Positions 1-7,518 of a stretch of DNA of 29,038 nt are shown here, one piece after another (the first letter of the stretch is position 1; every line of letters starts with the position of its first letter). This DNA is from Autumnicola lenta (GTDB taxonomy: Bacteria; Bacteroidota; Bacteroidia; Flavobacteriales; Flavobacteriaceae): NCBI RefSeq assembly GCF_031846515.1, contig NZ_JAVRHO010000032.1, positions 1-29,038 of the forward strand, written 5' to 3'. The position numbers and the translations under genes are program-made. The notes beneath the pieces are model-generated. The model was not told where the DNA came from. It ran no database searches and worked only from the letters and a program-made list of their open reading frames with translations.

Positions 1-576
1 TAGTTTCCTGCCCAAAAAACCATCCATCAAATATCAAACTCGCCAGACACAACAGCTGGCTATTTTTTAATCGAACTCAGGTTACTAATGCAGGAATATA
101 TAGCGATTAGTTGAACTGCCAATAGAATACAAGCATAATATTACCATTCATCGACAGGTTTCTTTCTTTATCGAAGGAATAGAAGTCACTGATTTAAATT
201 TTAATAGTACTTCTTTAGTAAAATTTCCTACCTCTTCAATTCAGCGGGGATGAAACTCTATTCCTAGAAAAAAGTAAGCTCTGCCCACAATCTACACATG
301 TTCATAAAGACAGAGATTATAAGCAATCCTGCTTCTTTCAGTAGACAAAAACAGAAGTGGTAAAATTACCGTAATATAGATTTCCTAACCGCTATAAATT
401 CCTGAAAATCGGCAACTTGTAGAGAATTAAATTCGATCTAAGTTTATTAAAAAGTGTATTTAATCGATTATTTAGGTATTTCATCGAGTTTTATTGTGCG
501 CAGTGAACTTACAATCTACATTCGCCACGTTAACAATCTATTAACCCCAATTTTACATTTATTAAACTCAACTCTT
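1..576. other. Gene-free leader upstream of the fimbrial-type locus
   Basis: No convincing gene was found on either strand. The stretch is AT-rich and holds a candidate promoter near 417-446 and a leader of about 125 nt before the first DUF4402 gene. A short palindrome TAATCGATTA lies at about 462-471. The open frame that begins at 454 lacks a signal peptide until its internal ATG at 577, so 454-576 is treated as untranslated. Confidence 0.6.
417..446 (+). promoter_or_regulatory. Candidate sigma-A promoter of the DUF4402/usher locus
   Basis: TTG at 417-419 is followed 19 nt later by TAAGTTTA at 439-446. This fits the Bacteroidota pattern TTG, about 19 nt, TAnnTTTG, with one mismatch in the -7 box. 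Transcription would start near 452 and leave a leader of about 125 nt before the ATG at 577. The spacing is good, but the match is not perfect and such boxes also occur by chance in AT-rich DNA. Confidence 0.4.
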
Positions 577-1065
577 ATGAAAAAAATTACTTTTATTTTA
601 CTTGCCTTTATTGGAACAACTGCTTTTGCGCAGGAAGGTGTAACTGCAACTAACCAAGCAAGTGCCGATATTGTAAGTCCAATTACTATCTCTGAAAGTA
701 CTGACCTTGTTTTTGGCAAGGTTGCCAACAATGCAGCAGGAAACGTTATAGTCGGTACAGATAACTCGGTATCTGGTACAGCAACCAGAGTAGGTGGTAC
801 TACTCCAACTGCCGCGGAATTTACCGTAAATGCAGCTCTTGGTTATGGTTATACTGTAACCTTACCTACTGATAACGAAATTACTTTAACTAATCAAACT
901 ACCACTGGATCATCAATGTTAGTTAATAATATAGTGCACAATAGTGATAAAGTAGGTGATGGTGCAGATGAAACTTTTCAGGTCGGAGGTACTCTTACCT
1001 TGGCAGCTGACCAGGTTGTTGGAAACTATACAGGAAGTCTTCCAATAACTGTTGCTTACGAATAG
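577..1065 (+). CDS. DUF4402 fimbrial-type subunit, probably the major one
   Basis: A secreted protein of 162 residues. The start is set at 577 because only there does a standard signal peptide begin (MKKITFILLAFIGTTAFA, cleavage before QEG); the frame opens at 454 but its first 41 codons look non-coding. The mature part has the DUF4402 pattern: an alternating hydrophobic N-terminal stretch (ASADIVSPITIS), a DLVFGKV motif, Gly/Thr-rich beta strands, a GGTLTLAADQ motif and a final GxYxGxxxITVAYE strand. DUF4402 proteins resemble the subunits (spore-coat U type) of archaic chaperone-usher pili, where the N-terminal segment completes the next subunit. It is the first gene of the locus and is followed by a strong terminator, as expected for a subunit made in excess. 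The subunit role is inferred from family and neighbours; membership in the DUF4402 group is the firmer part. Confidence 0.82.
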   Translation: MKKITFILLAFIGTTAFAQEGVTATNQASADIVSPITISESTDLVFGKVANNAAGNVIVGTDNSVSGTATRVGGTTPTAAEFTVNAALGYGYTVTLPTDNEITLTNQTTTGSSMLVNNIVHNSDKVGDGADETFQVGGTLTLAADQVVGNYTGSLPITVAYE

Positions 1066-1081
1066 AAAATTATTTAAGTAG

Positions 1082-1113
1082 AAAAAACGCCGCCCATGTG
1101 GCGGCGTTTTTTT
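1082..1113 (+). terminator. Strong intrinsic terminator after the first DUF4402 gene
   Basis: A perfect 13-bp stem (1082-1094 with 1100-1112) has a five-base loop CATGT and ends in a run of seven T. The stem core is CGCCGCC/GGCGGCG. It sits 17 nt after the stop of the first subunit gene and before the second. It should end most transcripts there, with read-through supplying the genes downstream. Confidence 0.9.
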
Positions 1114-1142
1114 ATCTTATACCTCAATCAGTCCTAAAACTC

Positions 1143-1643
1143 ATGAATAAAGCAGTTGTCCTTTTCTTTTTGTTGTCGGTGTTTTTTTCGGCAAAGGTTT
1201 TTGCCCAGGCATCTGCATCGGCAACGGTTACGAGCAGGGTTACGGTGATTGATCCTATAGCGCTGCATAAAACCGCAGATCTGGATTTTGGTAATGTAAT
1301 AAGCGCCTATAATCCGGGAAGTATTATCCTTTCACCAGATGGTTTGCGGACCGCTTTTGGAGTGCAGATTTCCAACTCCTTACCGGGAAATGTGACTCCC
1401 GCAGAGGCTGAAGTTACTCATGGAAATAATAGTTACTCAATTACCTTGCCCGACTCCTACATACTATATAATACTGAAAATCCCAACCAGGCGGTGATCC
1501 TGGATGATTTTACTGTGGATCCTATACAAGGTAATGGAGTAGACCTGCTAAGAATTGGTGCTACCCTCAATTTGGAAGCCAATCAGTTTTCGGGACTTTA
1601 TACAAGTCCAGACGGTTTTAATGTTACTGTTTCCTATAATTAA
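1143..1643 (+). CDS. DUF4402 fimbrial-type subunit 2, probably minor
   Basis: A secreted protein of 166 residues. The ATG at 1143 begins a clear signal peptide (MNKAVVLFFLLSVFFSAKVF, cleavage after VFA). A frame-compatible GTG at 1098 lies inside the terminator stem and is rejected. The mature protein shares the DUF4402 layout with its two neighbours: an N-terminal hydrophobic stretch with SRVTVIDPIAL, a DLDFGNV motif, ILSPDGLRT (compare VDPNGNRT in the third subunit), a central strand region with SITLPDSYIL, then RIGATLNLEANQ and a final VTVSYN. It lies between the terminator and the chaperone gene (90 nt gap). It is most likely a lower-abundance subunit or adaptor of the same fibre. That role is inferred from order; no residue distinguishes adaptor from shaft. 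Confidence 0.78.
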   Translation: MNKAVVLFFLLSVFFSAKVFAQASASATVTSRVTVIDPIALHKTADLDFGNVISAYNPGSIILSPDGLRTAFGVQISNSLPGNVTPAEAEVTHGNNSYSITLPDSYILYNTENPNQAVILDDFTVDPIQGNGVDLLRIGATLNLEANQFSGLYTSPDGFNVTVSYN

Positions 1644-1733
1644 TTTTCATGTTTCCTTAACGTTTTTATTACTGTTTTACTGCCTTAGTAACCAGTAATT
1701 TAAGCTCATAAAACCCCAAATAAGCTTTAGGAT

Positions 1734-2561
1734 ATGATTAAACAACTACTTAGCTTACCCCATCTTTCTCTCTTGTTCATTTTGCTTTTTTCTTTTGGAA
1801 ATAGTTATGCACAGGGAGATCTTATGATCATGCCCAAGAGAATTGTTTTTGATGGTTCGCAGCGTTCGCAGGAAATCAACCTTGCCAACACGGGAAATGA
1901 TACGGCTGTTTACGCCATTTCTTTTGTGAACTATAAAATGACGGAATCCGGAAATTTTGAACAGGTTGAAGAACCGGAAGAAGGACAAAATTTCGCCGAG
2001 GATTTTCTTAGATACTTTCCAAGAAGGGTAAGCCTTGCCCCTAATGAGGCTCAGACTGTCCGGGTACAGCTTACCCGTACCGGAAATCTCGAACAGGGAG
2101 AATACCGTTCCCACATGTACCTTCGCGCTGTAGAGGAACAAACCGCACTGGGAGAAGAAGAAGCTGAAGAAGGAGAAGGAATTTCAATTAATATTAAAAC
2201 AGTTTTTGGAATCAGCATTCCGGTGATCATCAGACAGGGCGAATCTACCACCCAGGTAAATTTGGCAAATATCGGGTTGAACAGGGAGATTGAAACACCA
2301 AAATTATCACTGGAACTAAACCGCAGCGGAAACATGTCCACCTATGGAAATATAGAAGTTGAGCATATTTCAGCTGAAGGTACTTCTACACAGGTAGGAA
2401 TAGTAAAAGGAGTTTCTGTTTATACCCCCAACAGCCAAAGAAATTTTTCTTTTGAGCTGCGCAATGCCGGTGATATTGATCTAAATAACGGAAAATTGCT
2501 TATCACCTATAAAACGGAAGAAGGCAAAGTTTACAATGAAACACAATATAACCTGAACTAG
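1734..2561 (+). CDS. PapD/CsuC-like periplasmic pilus chaperone
   Basis: A 275-residue periplasmic protein with a signal peptide ending in SYA-Q (residues 1-26). The first Ig-like domain begins with MIMPKRIVFDG (32-41); K35/R36 match the basic anchor that binds the subunit C-terminus in PapD-type chaperones. The strand RRVSLAPNEAQTVRVQLTR (97-115) matches the conserved G1 donor strand, with alternating V/V/L. GEYRSHMYLR (122-131) is the usual motif that follows it. An acidic insert (EEEAEEGEGE-like, about 141-149) precedes the second domain. The family caps subunits in the periplasm and passes them to the usher. The length is slightly above the usual 220-250. Its place between subunit and usher genes supports the call. 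It appears to belong to one long transcript ending with the usher. Confidence 0.85.
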   Translation: MIKQLLSLPHLSLLFILLFSFGNSYAQGDLMIMPKRIVFDGSQRSQEINLANTGNDTAVYAISFVNYKMTESGNFEQVEEPEEGQNFAEDFLRYFPRRVSLAPNEAQTVRVQLTRTGNLEQGEYRSHMYLRAVEEQTALGEEEAEEGEGISINIKTVFGISIPVIIRQGESTTQVNLANIGLNREIETPKLSLELNRSGNMSTYGNIEVEHISAEGTSTQVGIVKGVSVYTPNSQRNFSFELRNAGDIDLNNGKLLITYKTEEGKVYNETQYNLN

Positions 2562-2617
2562 TCCCAAACAAAGTTCTATGGTCAATAACTACTATTTAAC
2601 CTACAATTTTTAAATAA

Positions 2618-5600
2618 ATGAGGAACCTAAAGTTTTTTCCTTGTTTATTTTTTGCCGTTCTCTTTTTGGGGAGTTTTTCGGTGCGGGCAAATATTGGTAA
2701 AACTTCAGAAGAAGTTGTTCCAATATATGGACCCCATCAAGATGTTTTTGTTCCCTTTTTAGCAGAAAAAGAGCAGTTGACTGCTGTTTTTGTACCCACC
2801 ATTACACAACAGCCTGTAAGTAAGACAGTTTGTAACGGCAACGTAGCAACTTTTGAGGTTAAGGCAACAGGTTCAGGAACCTTATCTTACCAGTGGTTTG
2901 CCAACAGAGGCTCATGGTACGCACTGACCCCAGAAAGTGAACAACGATTTTTCCGTAATTATAATACTTCCACCCTCACGGTTCAAAACTGGACGAACAA
3001 CGAGGGTACAGTTAGGTTAAGGGTGGAGGTGACAGATAACTCAGGCTCTGTAACTTCTAACGAAGTCACTCTTAATGCTACAAGTGGAACTCCCCCGTCA
3101 GTTTCTGTACAACCTACAAACAAAAATGTTTGCGTTGGGGGTAACACCAGTTTCCAGGTTAGCTCTTCAGGTTCAGTTTTTCAATGGCAGGTAAGTACCA
3201 ATGGAGGTACCTCTTTTTCAAATCTTTCCAATGGTGGTAATTATAGCAATGTAACTACAAATACTTTAAATATAAATAATGCTCCTCTGGCTTTAAATAA
3301 TTATCGCTACCGGGTTATAGTGGGAACTGGTTGTACTACAACTTCCAATGCTGCTACTTTATCTGTTTCTGCCGATGGACCTGTTATTAGCAGTCAACCA
3401 GTAAATCGGACAGTTTCTATGGGTGCCAGTACAACTTTCCAGGTAGCAACCTCGACCACAGGAGCTACTTTTCAATGGCAACGAAATGTTTCCGGGACAT
3501 GGACGAACGTAACAGGAACCAATTTTACCGGATCAACGACTAATACCCTTACCGTAAACAATGCTCAGTTATCCCAAAACGGAAGCCGGTTTAGAGTAGT
3601 ACTTAAAAACAGCGCTGGATGTAGTACCACTTCAAATGAAGCAACTTTAACTGTAAATCCTCCAACTGCGTGTGCCTACAATACCAGTTCTACTTCAGTC
3701 CTTTCGCAGCCCCAGATTCCTTGTATAGATATGCCTTTACGGTCGAACCTCGTTTCCAGTAATATGGCTGTTGGACAACATTTTGTGATGAATGTCATAA
3801 AGGGTCTGACGTACCAAGTGGCTACGGGAAATACCACTGCCCCTTCTAATCAATTAGCCTTAACTGTGTTTAAAAATGATGCACCCACAGAACCGGCAAT
3901 TGCTTTTTCATATCAAAACACCGGGAATCCTGTAACAAATGCTAATAACGTTTTAGTTTCGTTTACACCAGAATTTTCAGGACAGGTGAGGGTGTTTCTA
4001 AACGTAGCGGGAAATTGTACGGCCACTACTCCCACTAATATAATCGTAAATAGTAATGTTAGCGGGGGATCAAACATTTATGACGATCCTTTAACAAAGG
4101 GTACAGATAACTGGATAGGCCATATTTACGATGGAGCATCTTTTAGTAACTACCTTGGGTATTATTCCGAACCACTGGAAACAATCGATCAATATTTTGG
4201 TGGCGATTTTAACTGCTTTCCTGTCTATTCAGATGGAGAGATAAGAGCAAGAATTTACACAGAAACGTTTTCTGTAAGGTACAGGATGAATTCCAGCAAA
4301 GATGGATTATACACAGTGAACCTGGGTTCTGACGATGGCGGAAGGTTATATGTTGACAATAGTTTGGTCTATGATAATTTTGTAGACCAGGATTATCCTA
4401 CCAGTTATAAAACAGGAATTTTACTTAGTCTGAATAACAGTGAACTAACATACGAATATTATGAAGGCCCGGATAATAACCGTGTGACCTTTAGTGAACC
4501 GCAGTTGGTATTTTCCAATGAGCTTACCACCAATCAAGATCAGACGGTTTGTATGGGCGGTGCAGCAAATACAATTTCCGGAAACATAATCGGAGCTCTC
4601 CCCTCGGGGATAAACATTCAGGGATCAGGTTATCAATGGACATACAGTTTGTCTCCAGATGGAGAGAGAACCTCTGTTGGAGGGGCTACCCAGGCTACAT
4701 ATACTCCAGATCTTTCTACAGCTCCATTTAACAACCCCGGCACCTACTATTTTTACAGAAACAGTATCCTCTCGAGTACAAACAATTTTGGGGCAACTCC
4801 TTCTCCTTACATTGCCACCCATGAGTCTAACGCGGCTATTATTACTGTAAGCTCACCTACAGTGACAGTAACAACGGAAAATAATTCTATTTGTATTGGA
4901 GAAAATACGCAATTAACTGCAAATTTCTCCGGAACAGGGCCCTGGACGATATCAGCTAATTTCGGCCCTGCCGGTATGTTTGTAGTAGAACAAAATCCGT
5001 ATACCATTGCTGTTACCCCTGCTGAAACCACTACCTATACCATAAGTAGTGTTACCGATGCCAATGGATGTACAAGTAATACAGCAAGTTCTGTTACCGT
5101 TAGCGTAAATACAGATAACACCTGGACCGGCAATACGAGTACCAATTGGAATACGCCCTCCAACTGGAGCTGTAACTCCCTGCCTACTCTTGCTTCCAAC
5201 ATTGTTATTCCTTCAGGTTTAGAAAATTATCCGTTGTTGTCACCAGGTAACGACGGACTGTCAAATAACATAACCGTAGAAACAGGTGCTTCAATAGAAG
5301 TTAATGCCAACCAGTTACAGGTTGCCGGGGCAATTACCAGTTCCGGTAGTTTAGATGTCGAAAACGGAAGCATGGCCTTTGTAGGGAGCACAGCCCAGGT
5401 AATTCCTCTGGGAGCTTTTACGAATAACCGCATACAAAACCTGACTATTAACAATTCCGCAGGTGTTTCTTCCGAAGCAATTATAGAACTCACCGGAATA
5501 TTAAAGGTCGAAAATGGCAATTTTAAGACTGGTAATCAACTTACCCTTATTTCCATTGAAACTCAAACTGCATTAATAGACGGTTCCGGAAATGGAGAAG

Positions 5601-6985
5601 TTACAGGGCTGGTCCATATACAGCGGTTTATGGATGTGGCTTTTGGATATAAATATTTCAGTTCTCCTGTTCAACCTTCTACTGTTGGGGATTTCTTACC
5701 TTATATTGATTTGGAAGCTGCTTTCCCCAATTTTTACCGGTACGATGAAAACCGGGAAATCACAACTCCTATTGCTGATACGCTCAGCACGCATGCCAGT
5801 GGATGGGAAGCTTATACCACTTCAACTTCAGCTTTAAATGTTATGGAAGGCTATGCAATTAATTTTGGGGACACTGGTGATCCTGTAACTGTAGAACTTA
5901 CCGGCGAAGTGAACAACGGAAATTTTTCCAGGACACTTTCCAATAACCACAAGGTTTTCACCAAAGGTTTCCACCTGATTGGTAACCCCTATCCTTCTCC
6001 TATTGATTGGGATGCCACCAATGGCTGGACAAAAACAAATATTGACGACGGAATTTACTTTTTCACTGCTGGAAGTAGCAATAGATATACAGGAACCTAC
6101 ACTTCCTATGTGGACGGAATTGCAAGTGATGGAAGATCATCAAATATTATTCCATCCATGCAGGGCTTCTTTATAAAGGTAAGCGATAGTGAAACCGGAG
6201 CCGATTTGGTAAATGGAACTTTGGGAATGACAAATTCTGTGAGGATAAACAATTTTGATCAGCCGTTTTTGAAAACCAGGGAACCGGAATTAAAACCGTT
6301 GCTAAGACTGAGTGCCAAATTTGGAAATACTGAAACAGCAGATGCCATGGTAATTTATTTCTCTTCGCAGTCCAGCACAGATTTCGAGAAAGAAAAAGAT
6401 GCCCATAAAATGATGAATACCGATGTGAGCGTACCAAACCTTTACAGTATAAGTACAGATAAAAAACAATTGTCTATTAGCGGACTTCCTTTTCCAGCCA
6501 CTCGTGAATACACTAAAATCCCGCTTGGTATAAGAGCCGAAAAAAGCGGAAATATGACCATTTCACTTCAGGATATACAAAACCTTCCGCTTAACTTCAA
6601 TGTTTATCTTATTGATAAAGAGAAAAAGATTGGTCAAAATTTGATGGAAAAAGAAAGTTACTCATTCAATATTCAGAAAGGGGAAAACAACAGTAGGTTT
6701 CATCTAATTTTTTCTGAAGAAAAGATAACCAGTACAGCTGTTGCTTTTGATGAGCTATTCAGTGTACAAACTGACCGGAATAATTTTAAAGTAACCTTAA
6801 ATCTTGAAGAGGGTCAAAAAGGAGTTTTAAGAGCCAGTACTGTGACAGGGCAGATCCTGCAGGTTAAGGAAGGCCGCGGCAAAGAAACTGTGGAATTTGG
6901 AGCGATAACGGCTCCGGGGGTATATTTTATAAACCTGTTCGTAGGCGATCAGCGTTTTTCAAAGAAAGTGCTCATAAAGAACTAA
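2618..6985 (+). CDS. Large Ig/PA14 adhesin-like protein with T9SS sorting domain
   Basis: A secreted protein of 1455 residues. The signal peptide is about residues 1-24. Three tandem Ig-like repeats follow (about 59-156, 157-253, 254-350), each with a QQP/SQP...V start, a central W (YQWF, FQWQ) and a C-terminal SNxATL strand. A PA14-like domain lies near 485-640 (GLYTVNLGSDDGGRLYVDN), then more Ig/PKD-like sequence (about 640-830). A WTGNTSTNWNTPSNW segment near 835 starts a Gly/Asn-rich, probably beta-helical part. The last 75 or so residues match the T9SS type A sorting domain: hydrophobic strands, APGVYFINL and a final KKVLIKN. T9SS exports such proteins across the outer membrane and anchors or releases them. 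The protein is therefore probably a surface adhesin, possibly working with the fibre encoded around it. Any ligand is unknown. It stops 3 nt before the next gene. Confidence 0.8.
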   Translation: MRNLKFFPCLFFAVLFLGSFSVRANIGKTSEEVVPIYGPHQDVFVPFLAEKEQLTAVFVPTITQQPVSKTVCNGNVATFEVKATGSGTLSYQWFANRGSWYALTPESEQRFFRNYNTSTLTVQNWTNNEGTVRLRVEVTDNSGSVTSNEVTLNATSGTPPSVSVQPTNKNVCVGGNTSFQVSSSGSVFQWQVSTNGGTSFSNLSNGGNYSNVTTNTLNINNAPLALNNYRYRVIVGTGCTTTSNAATLSVSADGPVISSQPVNRTVSMGASTTFQVATSTTGATFQWQRNVSGTWTNVTGTNFTGSTTNTLTVNNAQLSQNGSRFRVVLKNSAGCSTTSNEATLTVNPPTACAYNTSSTSVLSQPQIPCIDMPLRSNLVSSNMAVGQHFVMNVIKGLTYQVATGNTTAPSNQLALTVFKNDAPTEPAIAFSYQNTGNPVTNANNVLVSFTPEFSGQVRVFLNVAGNCTATTPTNIIVNSNVSGGSNIYDDPLTKGTDNWIGHIYDGASFSNYLGYYSEPLETIDQYFGGDFNCFPVYSDGEIRARIYTETFSVRYRMNSSKDGLYTVNLGSDDGGRLYVDNSLVYDNFVDQDYPTSYKTGILLSLNNSELTYEYYEGPDNNRVTFSEPQLVFSNELTTNQDQTVCMGGAANTISGNIIGALPSGINIQGSGYQWTYSLSPDGERTSVGGATQATYTPDLSTAPFNNPGTYYFYRNSILSSTNNFGATPSPYIATHESNAAIITVSSPTVTVTTENNSICIGENTQLTANFSGTGPWTISANFGPAGMFVVEQNPYTIAVTPAETTTYTISSVTDANGCTSNTASSVTVSVNTDNTWTGNTSTNWNTPSNWSCNSLPTLASNIVIPSGLENYPLLSPGNDGLSNNITVETGASIEVNANQLQVAGAITSSGSLDVENGSMAFVGSTAQVIPLGAFTNNRIQNLTINNSAGVSSEAIIELTGILKVENGNFKTGNQLTLISIETQTALIDGSGNGEVTGLVHIQRFMDVAFGYKYFSSPVQPSTVGDFLPYIDLEAAFPNFYRYDENREITTPIADTLSTHASGWEAYTTSTSALNVMEGYAINFGDTGDPVTVELTGEVNNGNFSRTLSNNHKVFTKGFHLIGNPYPSPIDWDATNGWTKTNIDDGIYFFTAGSSNRYTGTYTSYVDGIASDGRSSNIIPSMQGFFIKVSDSETGADLVNGTLGMTNSVRINNFDQPFLKTREPELKPLLRLSAKFGNTETADAMVIYFSSQSSTDFEKEKDAHKMMNTDVSVPNLYSISTDKKQLSISGLPFPATREYTKIPLGIRAEKSGNMTISLQDIQNLPLNFNVYLIDKEKKIGQNLMEKESYSFNIQKGENNSRFHLIFSEEKITSTAVAFDELFSVQTDRNNFKVTLNLEEGQKGVLRASTVTGQILQVKEGRGKETVEFGAITAPGVYFINLFVGDQRFSKKVLIKN

Positions 6986-6988
6986 CAG

Positions 6989-7501
6989 ATGCATATGCGA
7001 TTTACAGGTTTACATTTTAGATTTTTTGTCTTTGCACTGCTTTTTATTCTGGTTGCAAATGCGGGCGCACAGGAGAATCCGCCGATTCCAATTACCGTTG
7101 AAGTGAATACTGCGCAATTTTTAAATTTTGGTTCATTTACTGTTGGTTCCAATGGGGGGACAGTAACGGTTGATCCTAACGGAAACCGCACCCACGCCGG
7201 AGATGTTTATCTGCTCCACATGGGAGAAAATCCTTCTCCTGCCCTTTTTGATGTCATCGCGAATCCCGGAACCATTATTCAGATTAGTGCTCCAAATAAT
7301 ATGGCATTGGAAGGTGCAAATGGAGGAACTATTTATTTGAATATCAATAGCTTTAGCACCGGACAGACGTTTATTACCAATGCTAATCCGCCAAACGTAA
7401 ATCCTGTTTACGTAGGTGGAACATTAAATATCCCTGCCAATACCAATCTTCCTTCTGGGAAATATACCGGCACGTTTACCCTAACCTTTAATCACCAGTA
7501 A
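6989..7501 (+). CDS. DUF4402 fimbrial-type subunit 3
   Basis: A 170-residue secreted protein starting 3 nt after the adhesin stop, so translation is probably coupled. A second in-frame ATG at 6995 is also possible. The signal peptide ends in AGA-Q (residue 27). This is the most typical DUF4402 member of the three: ITVEVNTAQFLNFGSFTVG, GGTVTVDPNGNRTHAGDV, PSPALFDV, VGGTLNIPAN and a final GKYTGTFTLTFNHQ. Its position next to the usher suggests a specialised subunit, such as a tip, base or initiating subunit, but nothing in the sequence decides between these. Confidence 0.82.
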   Translation: MHMRFTGLHFRFFVFALLFILVANAGAQENPPIPITVEVNTAQFLNFGSFTVGSNGGTVTVDPNGNRTHAGDVYLLHMGENPSPALFDVIANPGTIIQISAPNNMALEGANGGTIYLNINSFSTGQTFITNANPPNVNPVYVGGTLNIPANTNLPSGKYTGTFTLTFNHQ

Positions 7502-7518
7502 AAGAGCAAATCCGCTTT

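Noticed and set aside
454..576. N-terminal extension of the first DUF4402 protein
   Set aside because: The 41 extra residues have no homology pattern and precede a textbook signal peptide beginning at 577.
1..576. Invertible phase-variation promoter upstream of the fimbrial locus
   Set aside because: Bacteroidota surface loci often have these, but I found no pair of inverted repeats flanking the promoter and no recombinase gene nearby.
1098..1142. GTG start for the second DUF4402 gene
   Set aside because: It lies inside the terminator hairpin and would place unlikely residues before the signal peptide that begins at 1143.
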